This document shows, piece after piece, positions 21,960-35,224 of a stretch of DNA of 64,000 nucleotides. Numbering within the stretch: position 1 is the first letter of the stretch; every line of letters starts with the position of its first letter. The notes under the pieces were generated by a model. That model was not told the origin of the DNA and did no database searches. It saw only the letters and a list, made by a program, of their open reading frames with translations. The stretch comes from Cyclina sinensis (Eukaryota > Mollusca > Bivalvia > Venerida > Veneridae), in NCBI GenBank assembly GCA_012932295.1, contig JAAONU010000001.1:4549104-4613103 (forward strand), written 5' to 3'. Position numbers and translations under genes: made by a program.

Positions 21960-22640
21960 TTCAAAGATTTCCTAAGGTGCATAATAGGAAAGGTTATAGT
22001 TTCTGGAGCTTCGTCTGAAAACGAGTGTACCACAAGGATCAGTCCTTGCGCCTCTTCTGTTCATTTGGTATAATAATGAAATTGTAAATAATGCTGGTTC
22101 TATTATTCGTCTCTTTGCCGATGACACAACTCAAAAGCCTATTTCATCCTCCTATCTTTATTAATGGTATTCAATTTACTGACGTTTCAATTCAATATCA
22201 TGTAACATGTCGTGGCATTTTCCAGTGGGACGATCACATCGAGGTCATTAAATTAAAAGCATGGCAGTGTATTTACTTCAAGGACATGACAGGTAAAAAT
22301 CAGAAAAAATGTGCAAATCAAAGTTTGCACATAAATAACCGACACTAGCCAATTTGTATCCAAAAGAGAAACAGCCTTGGCACCTCTGAAAATTAGGAAA
22401 CATACACATACACTTACACCTTTTTACAAAATGAAAAAATTATTACACCTGAATATCTCTTCTTTAGTAACAAGTAGTGTCGGCCAGTTGTCCAATTATG
22501 ATTTTAGAAATGTCAAAACACATCTGAGTACCTTTTCATACACAGCTTTACACTAATTCCTTCTAACATTATGAAGTGGATCCAACTGGACAATCACATA
22601 ATAGAATATCCAACCCTTGACATAACAACGCAGACTAAAA
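21960..22640 (+). pseudogene. Decayed LINE reverse-transcriptase fragment
   Basis: The frame starting at 22021 reads SVPQGSVLAPLLF and continues to RLFADDTT, the conserved reverse-transcriptase block with the FADD catalytic core (22117-22128), then stops at 22162. Just upstream, in another frame, GKVIVSGASSENE matches the strand before this block, so a frameshift lies near 22018-22024. Further downstream are WDDHIEVIKLKA and IPSNIMKWIQLD, matching the later conserved stretches of Jockey/CR1-like LINE proteins. No endonuclease domain or full reading frame remains. It is a dead, non-LTR retrotransposon copy; the clade is a guess. Confidence 0.82.
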
Positions 22641-23077
22641 AAATCATCATACTTGTAAGTTGGTGAATGCAAAATAAAAATACAACCATACTTGCAAGAC
22701 ACACTGACCTACCACGACATTTGAAATATTGCTAGATATAACATCTATCAGATCCCGTATTATCCATTTTATAGATCACAAATTTACAAACTCAAGAAGG
22801 ACGTTGCTTATTTTGAGCTTCGGTTTACTGAAATCTTATTATTGTTTCAAACGACCTATTATCTCAGTTTTGTTTGTATTTTTTTCCATAAAAACACCTC
22901 CCCCTTTTTCTTTCTTGTTTTCCTCTCCATTGTATAAATAATTTGAAAATTACAATACTTTTTAAATGAAATTCACGCAGTCAATATCTATAGTTGTAAT
23001 AAAAAAATGTTAGCACTGTTCTACAATACATATTTCCTTTATCGAGAAAGTTTTAGTAGTAAAGATATCATCAACTA

Positions 23078-24444
23078 ATAGGAAGTTGGCAGTAGCAGTA
23101 CGCAGTAGCAGTTGGCAGGAGAAACTAGATCAAACGTGAAGTTGGCAGTAGCAGTAACAGCAGTAGCAGTAGGCAAAACGTGAAGTTGGCAGTAGCAGTA
23201 ACAGCAGTAGCAGTAGACAAAACGTGAAGTTGGCAGTAGCAGTAACAGAAGTAGCAGTAAACAAAACGTGAAGTTGGCAGAAGCAGTGACAGCAGTAGCA
23301 GTAGACAAAACGTGAAGTTGGCAGTAGCAGTAACAGAAGTAGCAGTAAACAAAACGTGAAGTTGGCAGAAGCAGTAACAGCAGTAGCAGTAAACCAAAAC
23401 ATGAAGTTGGCAGTAGCAGTAACAGCAGTAGCAGTAGACAAAACGTGAAGTTGGCAGTAGCAGTAACAGAAGTAGCAGTAAACAAAACGTGAAGTTGGCA
23501 GTAGCAGTAACAGCAGTAGCAGTAGGCAAAACGTGAAGTTGGCAGTAGCAGTAACAGCAGTAGCTGTAGGCAAAACTTGAAGTTGGCAGTAGCAGTAACA
23601 GCAGTAGCAGTAGACAAAACATGAAGTTGGCAGAAGCAGTAACAGCAGTAGCAGTAAACAAAACGTGAAGTTGGCGGTAACAGTAACAGCAGTAGCAGTA
23701 AACAAAACGTGAAGTTGGCAGTAACAGTAACAGCAGTAGCAGTAAACAAGACTGCTCGTACTGCTACTGCCAGCTTCACGTTTTGTTTTACTGCTACTGC
23801 AGTTACTGCTACTGCCAGCTTCACGTTTTGATTTACTGCTACTGCTGTAACTGCTACTGCCAGCTTCACGTTTTGTTTTATTGCTACTGGTGTTACTGCT
23901 ACTGCCAACTTCATGTTTTGATTTACTGCTACTGCTGTTACTGCTACTGCCAACTTCACGTTTTGTTTTACTGCTACTGCTGTTACTGCTACTGCCAACT
24001 TCACGTTTTGTTTTACTGCTACTGCTGTTACTGCTACTACCAACTTCACGTTTTGTTTACTGCTACTGGTGTTACTGCTACTGCCAACTTCACGTTTTGT
24101 TTTACTGCTACTGCTGTTACTGCTACTACCAACTTCACGTTTTGTTTACTGCTACTGGTGTTACTGCTACTGCCAACTTCACGTTTTGTTTTACTGCTAC
24201 TGCTGTTACTGCTACTACCAACTTCACGTTTTGTTTACTGCTACTGGTGTTACTGCTACTGCCAACTTCACGTTTTTCTACTGCTGCTGCTGTTTCTGTT
24301 ACTGCCAACTTCACGTTTTGTTTTACTGCTACTGGTGTTACTGCTACTGCCAACTTCACGTTTTGTTTTACTGCTACTGCTGATACTGCTACTGCCAACT
24401 TCACGTTTTTCTACTGCTGCGTACTGCTTTTGCTCACTTCCTAT
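23078..24444. mobile_element. Foldback element 3: palindrome of a 45-bp tandem repeat
   Basis: The left arm (23078-23753) is about fifteen copies of a 45-bp unit (GAAGTTGGCAGTAGCAGTAA plus CAGCAGTAGCAGTAAACAAA). The right arm (23757-24444) is about fifteen copies of its complement. The two meet with only a few bases between. The tips ATAGGAAGT and ACTTCCTAT are also inverted. I see no target duplication. Because 45 is divisible by three, several long open frames (up to 324 codons) appear on both strands; they are repeat translation, not genes. The structure is that of a foldback transposon whose arms are tandem arrays. Confidence 0.85.
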
Positions 24445-24596
24445 ACATATAACATCACTTAGGAGAAAGTATAACATACTGGAGAATGTGTTAATGCTAA
24501 TTTCTTGAATAAAACTTAGTTAAAAGTTCGAACTACATAAATAGTTTCAAGACATGTATAACATGTATTACTCGTTGTCCTAAGATATTCTTTTTA

Positions 24597-25378
24597 TATG
24601 TCCGAAGGGGGCATATTATGTTATGGTACAGGGCGTCCGTCTGTCCGTCCGTTAGCAATTTGGTTTCTGGAGGATAACTTGAGTACTCTTTGGCCTACAG
24701 TCTTTTACCATTTCCACAATGTAACTTGACAATCGTTTATTGTGGAGACTTCAAACTTAATTTCCTGATTGTACACATTGGATTGATGACCCCTATACAT
24801 TTTTGGGTCAGTGTAAGAAAGTTCAAGGTCAAAGTAACCCAATTGTTTAGAATCATTTACACTCTGTAACTCTACAACCATTTGTCAAAGAGATTTCAAA
24901 ATTCATGTAATGGTTGCATACATTGACTGAATGACGCCTATTGGTCAGTAGGTAAAAGGTCAAGGTCACAGTTACCTTAACATTGAAAACCATTTCCGCC
25001 ATGTAACTTGACAATCATTTTTGTTGTAGAGATTTCAAACTTTATTTAATGATTGCACACATTGAGTGGATGACCCCGTATACATTTTGGGATCAGTATG
25101 CCAAAGGTCAGGGTCACAGTGACCTAAATGTTTAGAATCATTTACACTCTGTAACTCAACAACCATTTTTCATAGAGACTTCAAATTTCATATAATGGTT
25201 GCACATATTGAGTGAATGACCCCAATTGATTTTGTGGTCAGTAGGTCAAAGGTAAAAAATTCAAAATTTAAAGCAAATCATTTAATTTTAAAGCCTAAGA
25301 TTTCCTCCCTTATATCACAAATGCATCATACTTAAAAACACCCTTCGGGCATATAATGCTCCGCCCAGCAGTGCTCTT
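24597..25378. repeat. Molluscan dispersed repeat (GAAGGGGGCATA / CCCTTCGGGCATATAA ends)
   Basis: Starts CCGAAGGGGGCATATTATG with GTCCGTCTGTCCGTCCG, and ends CCCTTCGGGCATATAATGCT, the ends being roughly inverted. The interior has about three degenerate repeats of a block like TTTAGAATCATTTACACTCT and GAGTGGATGACCCC. No coding sequence. Confidence 0.75.
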
Positions 25379-25619
25379 GCTTATTATATACTTATAAATG
25401 AAATATTTAGAAATATTGATGAAATAAAATTCGTATTTTCATTTTACGTATTTTCACTGTAAAAATTTATTTTTCACTGCAGTGAAACATATTTTCCGTA
25501 TTTTCACCGGTGTCTTGCCGGAGTACTGTCTTCTAAATTCAGCTAATACACAAAATTAAAGGGGAATTCTTTTGCATTGTAGGGACAAAAAAGAGGGAAA
25601 GTATATAATAAGCAAAAAA

Positions 25620-25770
25620 TTCAAGTTTTTTCCATAAATATGGGATTTATTTTCATCTCGTTGTATGAAAATTATCACATTTCACTCGTGGCCATCTCCA
25701 CCCGTGAAAACTTTTAATTTTCATACCACTCGATGAAAATAAATCCCGTATTTATGGAAAAAAACTTGAA
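25620..25770. mobile_element. Hairpin element (MITE-like), 54-bp arms
   Basis: The left arm TTCAAGTTTTTTCCATAAAT...(25620-25673) pairs with 25715-25770 with few mismatches, around a loop of about 41 nt. The arms contain GGGATTTATTTTCATC in both. It resembles a miniature inverted-repeat element. Related GTATTTTCA-type motifs lie just upstream (25430-25510). Confidence 0.7.
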
Positions 25771-26235
25771 TATCCTCTATTTATCGTTCATCAGACTATT
25801 AAAAGTAGAAACAAAGTTCATAGGATAAGTTCAAATTTATTTCAAACCGTTTAACGTCAATGATTTTATGTGATTATTTTTTAAAAGGATTTTCAGATTT
25901 AGTAACAAGTAAAACAAAGGTGCGCTGTTCGATTGAATATTTTTATATAATTTGTAACTGAAAATAATGTGAATAATAATCACGAAACCGTTCAATTTTG
26001 CTCTGAAATCACATTTGCTGAAGTACATCATACAGGCATGATTTTAATGAAGAAATAATAACTGATGGAAACAAATTCTTTACAGATTTCCCTTTGTACA
26101 CCATTACTCCATTAACAACGTGTCAGCAAAAACAGATCTTACTGTTTTTTTCTAAAATAAAGAGTTTACAGTATACTCGCACCTTTCTCTTAAATAAGAA
26201 AGCAAACTACTTTAATAATAAATTATACATTTCAA

Positions 26236-26330
26236 CCAAAAAAAAAACAACAAAAAAACTCCCCCAAACAACAACAACAACAAAAACACCCCCCCCACAA
26301 AAAAACCCCCCAAAAACACAAAAACTAAAT
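26236..26330 (+). repeat. A/C low-complexity tract
   Basis: Poly-A mixed with CCCCC runs and a short ACA microsatellite. The 94-codon frame spanning it is mostly Lys/Thr/Pro from the tract and is not a gene. Confidence 0.8.
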
Positions 26331-26379
26331 TCCTTAGCGGCAATTTACAATAAATGTAAGAAACCTTTGTTAATGTGAT

Positions 26380-27520
26380 CCATAAACATTATAAAGTTAT
26401 CTATCAGATAAATATAAATTTTAAGTTTTTCTAGAACGTGACAATAACCGCGTATTAGTCCTAGAAGGAATGTTACCGAGAAATCCGCCAACATGTTACG
26501 TGATATTAACACTTAATATAATAAAATTCCCTAACTTTTGCGATTCATATTTGCTGCTTCCATGCTTTTCAACAGTCAAGATCTCTGCTCTCAAATTTAA
26601 ATGAATGCAAGCGAGTATTGAAGACAAAAACTTCAAAACAAGTAAACGTCAAAGGAACTACTTTATTCATCGCTCCTGAAGGCGGTTTAGTGTAATCTGT
26701 AAATGCTCCTCGAATTCGTTAAAGATATAACACAACATACTTGACCTATGTGTAGAAATCTTAAATACATCAGATACAAATACAGAGAAAGATTATATAA
26801 TATGCAGGTTTCATTTAGTCGATAATCATTAAAACATTATCTCCAGTGCTTTGATTTTAGTACCTTTAACCATTCCCAAGGATTACTTGACAGATAAATC
26901 ATTAAGCAATATTCATAGTGCTAACTGTATTTTGTGTATGTTTTTATATGGGCAAATGTTAAATGGAAATATGCACAAAAATAGTGCTTTAGAAGTAAAA
27001 AAGTTGCTTATTGATTGAACATAATTTTATAACTTCTGGCAATTTCGTTAATAAGATATTTTACTTCCTATGCCAGCACGCTTACTTTTGTATCATTTAT
27101 TTTTAGAAAAGTTTCTTATTAGCTTGATGTAATTACTACGCTACTAGTAAAACAAAACTTTAAAACACAGGTAATCAAAACAGATAATTTATTGCATCTG
27201 ATAGCCTTCTCTCTATACAAACGACTTTATCAAACTTGAAAGTGTGTAGTCACGTAGTATATATATCTGGTGGAAATAAGCGAACACTGTAAAAATATAT
27301 CTTGTCATATCCACCCCATGGCCTTGTGTCAATCATGTGAACGATACGTATTCAGATGAAAAAATATCTCATTCATTCAAAGCGTATCTTTGATAGAATG
27401 AAATAATAACAAATAAGGAATATAGGAAGTCTCTCTGACATGTTCTTTAGTCGTTGAAAAGAATTAAACGCGTCAGTACATAATACTAACTAAGCAATTT
27501 GAGGCTTAACTGTATAGAAT
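26380..27520. other. Non-coding AT-rich DNA
   Basis: No gene-like frame, RNA gene or clear repeat recognised. Confidence 0.45.
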
Positions 27521-27528
27521 GCAAAGTG

Positions 27529-27640
27529 AAAAAAACAACAACAAAAAAACAACAACAAAAAACAAAAACAAACCAAAAAAAAAAAAAAAACACCAAAAAA
27601 ACAAAAACCAAAAAACCAAAACCAAAAACAAAAACACTGG
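27529..27640 (+). repeat. A/C low-complexity tract (CAA/CAAAA)
   Basis: Runs of ACAACAACAAAAA and ACCAAAAAC with a 16-17 nt poly-A. Simple sequence. Confidence 0.85.
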
Positions 27641-27721
27641 ACTGCTAATTTGTTTCTTAAAATAAGGAAAATATCTAATATCCTATGGTGTTTAGATCTT
27701 TTTATTTTTACATATATTTAT

Positions 27722-27905
27722 CTATCCAATCAAACAGAAGGCAACATTTACTAAATATGTTTTTGACACATTAACTCCTTTGCCACCGCAGGATACTTAC
27801 AAAAATCGAGACTCCAGACTGCACGATGTTCTCAAACAATACCTTATCTTCAGACAGCCAATTCTTAGACGCAGATGCTAAAGACATATTTCTGACGCAT
27901 GATCA
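27722..27905 (+). repeat. Diverged repeat, partner of 36050-36240
   Basis: Shares blocks such as CCAGACTGCACGA, AAATATGTTTTTGACAC (AAACATG in the partner) and AAAGACATATTT in the same order with 36050-36240. Small indels break any common reading frame, so a coding origin is not supported. Confidence 0.55.
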
Positions 27906-28589
27906 ACAATAAACACAATTTTCAATATTGTTTAGGCTTATATCGGTTCATTTTTAGCTATTTGTTTTTCTGTATTATCATTATCTCATCAGAAATTTTG
28001 ATTAACGTGTATATCTGGGCAAATGACGGTTTTCACAATTATAACTGCAATATAGAAAGCCAAAACAAATACGAGAAGATATAAAATAATACTGAATAAA
28101 ATTTGTCTTTCCTGTCGTTACATAACCACACTTGTTGTTTGATACAAGGCAGACAATACAAGCATACAATATATTTGTTTAAAACGAAAATATGGTCAGG
28201 TACACGCCATTGTTAGCACATTTGTCCTTTGCAAATTAGTTTGATACTTACTAAGCGTTGTCCGAAGAAGGTTTTGTATGTGCAACTAAGCCTACATTAA
28301 TGTTATTTCTGTATAAATAAAATAAAACTTTGCTCGTAGTACAATATTTTCAGACGAGACTGTTTTTTTTCAGACATATTGAGTAATCATCGTTTCGTCT
28401 AAGTAAGTTCGAAGGTAATGTACTACATCCACTACAGTTATAATTGTTGTTTTTTTCGTTGCAAAGGCGAATTTATAGTTAGCAAGAGCAATGGACCGGG
28501 AAGGACAAGGGGGTTTCACGCTGAAGAAAATCGAATAAATGCCATTTTACGACCACTTTTGGAATAAAAAAACACGACAAGTTTTCTCA

Positions 28590-28880
28590 GTCTTGCAAAT
28601 ACTTGGGACAAATTCTTTAAAAATTCTTTGATGTACCACAAAGGTACTGACACGCACATAAAGGCAGATAGCACTCTATATAATTTCAACAACGAATTTG
28701 ACCTTGACCATGGAACATCGGGTCTTGTTCACGACACGTATTGACAATATGATGGACATTTATCGAACTCCTATGAAAATTGCAAAGTTACTGAGCGGTC
28801 ACTATTAGTTCACTGAGGAATGAATGAACGGACGGACAGTGCGGTAACTATATACCCTTCTTCGGGAGAAATAAATATTC
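28590..28880 (+). repeat. Degenerate molluscan repeat end
   Basis: Ends GAACGGACGGACAGTGCGG then TATACCCTTCTTCGGGAGAAATA, the same terminal style as the repeat at 16614-18236. The left limit is uncertain. Confidence 0.5.
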
Positions 28881-29423
28881 TAATCCGTGAATCTTAATTC
28901 CCCTATCTTAGAATGTTCTAAAATACTGAAATTATCTTGAAACTATTAAGTGGTTCATCGAGAACTAACACCTCAATAAACTTCCTGGGCCTTCGTGAAC
29001 ACAACTTCTTAGTTTTGAAATATCGTAACATTTAGATTTTGCAGACAAACGGAGAGGCAGATAGACAGAAAAACGGACAAAGAGTACAGGTTTAGTTCCC
29101 ATCACAGGTACATATTAAAGGGCTCATATAAACCAAGAATGTAGTACGTGTTGCGTATAACACGTGGACTTCGTTCACAAGCTGCTTAGAAATATTCTGT
29201 CGTCAAATAAAAGGAAGGATGAGGACAAGAAGATCCGTTACAAGTTAAGGTAAATAAAAAAAAATTCTGGTATTTTAAATAACACTGTTTATAAGTAATA
29301 TTTTGGCTATCCTTAAGTTCGAAACTGGCTGCTTTGTTTATTTGGGAACTGTATTTGTTTAGTAAATGCAGTAAGTTAAAGAAATAGAGTATTTCAAAAA
29401 TATATATTTTATGTAGACTTTTT

Positions 29424-29800
29424 ATGCCCCCGAAGGGAGGCATATAGTTTTTGGACTGTCCTTCGGTCCATCAGCCCGTCCGTGCGTCATTTCATCCCAA
29501 AACTTTAACATTGGCCATAACTTCATTTTTAGTAATTAGATTTACTTCATACTTGGTCACAATGCCCCTTTGGACAAGACCTTCCCAATGACCTATACTT
29601 ATTTGACCTAGACCTCTGAATAACCTTTACCTTGAAGATTTAATTGTCCAAAAACTTTAACATTGGCCATAACTTCCTGAATATACTTCATACTTGGAAA
29701 CAACACCCCTTTGGACAAAACCTTCCAATTGAATTATATTTATTTGACCATGACCCCTTAATGACTGGTCCTGAGCTCAAAGGTGAAAGCACCACTTTTG
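29424..29800 (+). repeat. Molluscan dispersed repeat with internal duplication
   Basis: Begins TATGCCCCCGAAGGGAGGCA and GTCCGTGCGTC. The block AAAACTTTAACATTGGCCAT with downstream CCCCTTTGGACAA occurs twice, about 150 bp apart. No coding potential. Confidence 0.7.
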
Positions 29801-29879
29801 GGGCATTGTTATCTTACAGTGACACTTCTTGTTTTATACATTTGTTACTATTTGATAAATAGTTATATATACTATAATA

Positions 29880-32800
29880 ATGAAACTTTTTATTACAACA
29901 GTTAAGATGAATTACTTGTAATAATTTATCCGTCAGTTTCCTCGACAAGGTTCGTAATTTTAATTTTCATTAAATTTCTTCTTTGCTCGAAATTATTCGA
30001 GAAATTGAGAGATTTGCGTGCCAGACAAAATTGCACACTGTATATAGCTCTTCCTCATAGTGCATTGTAACCGAAGGATCATCGAAGTATTGTGCAATAT
30101 TACAATAAAACAATTATTGGATTTCTTTTACCTGGTAAATTATGTTTCATCTTTGAGATTAGAGAACTTAAAAAAATATTCTGACTTCACCCGGACAAAG
30201 TAAGTATTTTGACGTTGTATATGTTTTAGCCATTTTGATGCTGATGACATATTTTCTTCTGACGCTGTTAATATAAAATTTTGTAAAATGTTACCGCATT
30301 AATGATATAGAGGTTAACATATATGAAAACGTAAAATGTATATTTGCTTATTTTGTCATTGAGATGAATGGAATTTCACCAGTGTGTTCCAGATTTCAGA
30401 GTTTTGTTGGTTGAAAGAATGCATATGTTATGCTTTGGTTTTAAAATATTCGAAACGATATTTTCATATAATTCTACCCCACCCCAATACCTTACATTTT
30501 TCTGCATTCCCAATTTTAGATAAACTATAGAATAATTTAAAATTTGATACGAACTTCTATTCTATTTTTTCTCTAATTATTTCGAAAAACACGAGGACGC
30601 ATCTTCAGTTTAGAAAAATAATTTTGCAAATAATTAGTTAAATATGGCAATATTGGAATTTTATCCTGAGTTCAGCATTCTTGCAAATATAACAAGGTTG
30701 ATTTAATTAAGGCTAATACGGACGTCAGAAGTTAAAAAAGTGTTCCCATCTTATTACCCGCAGCACTTGAACACTCTAATACATTATGTCCGACAATTTC
30801 TCATTTATGTAAATTAGTGCACGTGCTTCAGTTATTTCATTACGAAATCTACAGTGAAATTGTTCTTTAAAGATTCATTATGTGCAAAATTACGTTTCAA
30901 TCGTTTTAATTGTATTTTTTTTCTAGTTTATCCGCCTTGTGGCTCTTTGAAAAGATTGAAATAAGAAAAGATAACACATTTTAATACACTTGCATACCTT
31001 TTGTGACAAATGTTTGATGAATAAATGCACAAACTAGCCTTTCTTAAGTACAACCGATTTCAATTATCATTTGCAGCTTTTTCCCTTCATTTTGTGTACT
31101 GCAATGAATGTGCTATTTTTGTTTTAAAAGCACACTAGGTTTGAATTTAGAATACAAAAAAAATATATTATTTTTTCAAGCTTGAAAGTATTTCTATTGG
31201 TTCTTCGCTGATAAAGCACTTAAGAATTAAAACACTGTTATATGTTTCCTGTCGCTAGATGCTCTGTTACGGTAAATCATCCACCTGATACTGTATTTGT
31301 TACAAAAAGGCATTAACAAAAGCCAATTAAATATTTCGCCATTTTAAAAAATTCAATCTATACAGGGTTACAGAGAGGTGTTAGATGTAGCCTTTATCTG
31401 CTTTGTCAACAATTGAATTGTTTAGTTGAATAATTTACCTATTTACGTTTGTATATATTAACCCGACCATCAGTTTCATTAACGGTATAGAAATAAATTG
31501 TTGCTTTGCGTCTTCTTTTGAGTTAAGATGACTACACAGAAATAAATAAAAATAGGATAGTTGACACTTAGCATTTCATCCTGTTATTCTGAATAAAGCG
31601 AATAACAATAATTGAGTAAAATCGTTTCTGAAGTTTAAAACTAGAAAATGTTAGCATCACTGTTAGCAGCGAAACAAAAACTGGCAATGGCAGATATCAC
31701 TATTATTAATATGCGACAGTGGAGGCAAGAAGTAATGAATAAATTTATTTATATAAAACAGAACAAGTTGGTATTATTTATAGCATGACGTTTCCAGTGT
31801 ATGCGATGTACTACTTCATAAGGGCCGTTGTTTAAATTGTATATAGGAGAAAACATTGCTATAAATGTTATATACCATGGTTAACGTTTACCTTTCTAAA
31901 TTTTCGAGGTTAACCAAAAGGAAAAAATCAGCATGCACCTCTAGGCGGTTTTGTTTTGACACTTGTATTATTATCATATTTGAAAGTTATAAACGGTATA
32001 TCTAAAATACAAATATTTTGAAACAATATAATTTCCTGTCAGCCATTGTAGATCAATTCTTACAGGACAGAAATTACATAGACAAAATAATACCTTTTTG
32101 CAATGAATACTTACCAAATCCTCAAAAATTGAAACCAAAGTTTTCGGTAGAATTCTTTGTCTAAACCTTATTTCTTGCTACAAGTACTATTTAGTGTTTC
32201 TTACACGTGATAACAGGATCTGATCAAAGATATGATATGACGTAATGGGAAAAGCTCCGATAGGGTATTAATGTATTAATACTTAAGTCAAGAACAAAAC
32301 TCATCAGCATCGCTTCTTTCACTTCTAAAAACTGAGTAGATCTTTTGCCATTTCAGGAATTTGTCTACTGTTATATTAGCTCTTATTTTAGTTACATATT
32401 CTCTGTTTTTTGTCATATTGAATGGACAGTTATTTCAAAAAGGATTATAATGCACACTTCTCTGTGATAAAAAAATGCGATATAATTTACAGGCTTAGAA
32501 TGTACTTACGTTATTTGTTTTACCTTGTCTGAATGAAATATTACAGAATTACACAAAGCAAACATAACGCTTATGTACCAGATCACATGGCAAGGTGTAA
32601 AAATATTTACTGTACAGAATCGTTGACTTACTAGTTACTCAAATTCTTGAACTCAGACATTGCTTGCATATATAATTTGCGAGAAGGACAAGATTCACCT
32701 AGCCGTCTGATGTCTACTTGAGATATAGTTCGTAACATAACTAAACTTGCCAGCATATTGTTAAGGCCCAGAGCATACCGGCCTGTAATTGTATAAATAC
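29880..32800. other. Non-coding AT-rich DNA
   Basis: About 2.9 kb without a credible frame on either strand and without a recognised repeat. Confidence 0.45.
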
Positions 32801-32816
32801 AGCCTTTGACAACAGT

Positions 32817-32890
32817 TAATGCGTCAGGGAATGATCTAGACCGTTAGTTTTCTATGCGGGAAGAACTGAGTTCGAATCCAGCTTTGTGTG
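32817..32890 (+). repeat. tRNA-like remnant (B-box-like)
   Basis: Contains GAGTTCGAATCCAGC, like the B box and T-arm of tRNA-derived SINEs, preceded by an AATGATCTAGACCG stretch in A-box position. No body or target duplication is visible. It lies just before foldback element 4. Confidence 0.3.
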
Positions 32891-32917
32891 ATCTATTCCA
32901 AGATACATTGCATCTTC

Positions 32918-35224
32918 ATATGTGTGAAGTTGGTCTGCAGTTCGCAGTTCGCAATTCGCGATTCGAATTGCGAACTGCAAACTGGCATGCAGTTCGCGAT
33001 TCAAACTTGAAGATTTTCAGTGTTCTTCTTGGGAAAATTTATGACTTACTAACTTCATAAACCAAAAAGAAATAGTTCTAAGTCCAATTGCAAACTAGCA
33101 TGCTGTTCGCGATTCGAATTGCGAACTGCAAACTGGTCTGCAGTTCGCAGTTCGCAATTCGCGATTCGAATTGCGAACTGCAAACTGGCATGCAGTTTGC
33201 AGTTCGCAATTCGAATCGCGAACCGCATGCTAGTTTGCAATTGGACTTAGAACTATTTCTTTTTGGATTATGAAGTAAGTAAGTAATAAATTTTCCCAAG
33301 AAGAACACTGAAAAGCTTCAAATTTGAATCGCGAACTGCATGCCAGTTTGCAGTTCGCAATTCGAATCGCGAGCGGAAGGCTAGTTTGCAATTGGACTAA
33401 TATTTTTTTCTCTATTTTAAAACTATTTCTTTTTGGTTTATGAAGTTAGTAAGAAATAAATTTTCCCAAGAAGAACACTGAAAATTTTCAAGCTTGAATT
33501 GCGAACTGCATGCCAGTTTGCAGTTCGCAATTCGAATCGCGAACCGCAGGCTAGTTTGCAATTGGACTTATATTTTTTTCTCTATTTTAAAACTATTCCT
33601 TTTTGGTTTATAAAGTTAATAAGTAATAAATTTTCCCAAGAAGAACATTGAAAATTTTTCAGTTTGAATTGCGAACTGCATGCCAGTTTGCAGTTCGCAA
33701 TTCGAATCGCGAACCGCATGCTAGTTTGCAATTGGACTTATATTTTTTTCTCTATTTTAAAACTATTCCTTTTTGGTTTATGAAGTTAGTAAGTAATAAA
33801 TTTTCCCAAGAAGAACACTGAAAATTTTTCAGTTTGAATTGCGAACTGCATGCCAGTTTGCAGTTCGCAATTCGAATCGCGAACCGCATGCTAGTTTGCA
33901 ATTGGACTTACGTTTTGTTCTCTATTTTAGAACTATTTCTTTTTGGTTTATTAAGTAAGAATTAAATTTTCATATAAGAACACTGAAAATCTTCAAATTG
34001 AATCGCAAACTGCAGACCAGTTTGCAGTTCGCAATTCGAATCGCGAACCTCAGGCTAGTTTGCAATTGGACTTAGAACTATTTGTTTTTTTTTTCTCTAT
34101 TTTAGAACCATTTCTTTTTGGTTTATGAAGTAAGTATGAAATAATAGAAGAACATTTTCACAAAAAGAACACTATAAATCTTCAAATTTGAATCGCGAAC
34201 TGCATGCTAGTTTGCAGTTCGCAATTCGAATCGCGAAAAACGAACTGCGAACTACAGACTAGTTTGCAGTTCGCAATTCGAATCGCGAACCGCATGCTAG
34301 TTTGCAATTGGACTTATATTTTTTTTCTCTATTTTAGAACTATTTCTTTTTAGTTTAATTTTCCCAAGAAGAACACTGAAAATTTTCAAGTTTGAATTGC
34401 GAACTGCATGCCAGTTTGCAGTTCGCAATTCGAATCGCGAATTGCGAACTGCGAACTGCAGACTAGTTTGCAGTTCGCAATTCGAATCGCGAACCGCATG
34501 CTAGTTTGCAATTGACTTATGTTTTTTTTCTATCTTAGAACTATTTCTTTTTTGGTTTATGAAGTTAGTAAGTAATAAATTTTCACACGAAGAACTCTGA
34601 AAAGCTTCAAGTTTGAATCGCGAACTGCATGCTAGTTTGCAGTTCGCAATTCGAATCGCGAACCGCATGCTAGTTTGCAATTCGACTAAGAACTATTTCT
34701 TTTTGGTTTATGAAGTAAGTAAGTCATAAATTTTCCCTAGAAGAACACTGAAAAGCTTGAAATTTGAATCGCGAACTGCATGCCAGTTTGCAGTTCGCAA
34801 TTCGAATCGCGTACCGCATGCTAGTTTGCAATTGGACTTATGTTTATTTTCTCTATCTTAGAACTATTTCTTTTTGGTTTATGAAGTTAGTAAGTAATAA
34901 ATTTTCACAAGAAGAACTCTGAAAAGCTTCAAGTTTGAATCGCGAACTGCAGACCAGTTTGCAGTTCGCAATTCGAATCGCGAATTGCGAACTGCGAACT
35001 GCAGACCAGTTTGCAGTTCGCAATTCGAATCGCGAACAGCATGCTAGTTTGCAATTGGACTTAGAACTATTTCTTTTTGGTTTATGAAGTTAGTAAGTCA
35101 TAAATTTTCCCAAGAAGAACACTGAAAATCTTCAAGTTTGAATCGCGAACTGCATGCCAGTTTGCAGTTCGCAATTCGAATCGCGAATTGCGAACTGCGA
35201 ACTGCAGACCAACTTCACACATAT
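32918..35224. mobile_element. Foldback element 4 with 9-bp target duplication
   Basis: The 9-mer TGCATCTTC flanks both ends (32909-32917 and 35225-35233). Terminal inverted repeats begin ATATGTGTGAAGTTGGTCTG. The left arm is short and flips orientation near 33160. The right arm is a tandem array of about a dozen degenerate units of roughly 100-170 bp, each with GCAGTTCGCAATTCGAATCG, a CTAGTTTGCAATTGGACTTA block, a T-rich stretch and GTAAGTAATAAATTTTCCCA. The repeat core is rich in small palindromes (TTCGAA, TCGCGA, GCATGC, CTGCAG). No transposase. A 9-bp duplication fits Mutator-like elements, the superfamily to which some foldback elements belong; that placement is inference. Confidence 0.9.

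Noticed and set aside
23078..24444. CRISPR array interpretation of the regularly spaced repeats
   Set aside because: The genome is eukaryotic, there are no unique spacers, and the array is inverted about a centre.
23075..24508. Several long open frames (up to 324 codons) on both strands
   Set aside because: They are translations of a 45-bp tandem repeat, whose length is a multiple of three, so frames stay open by construction.
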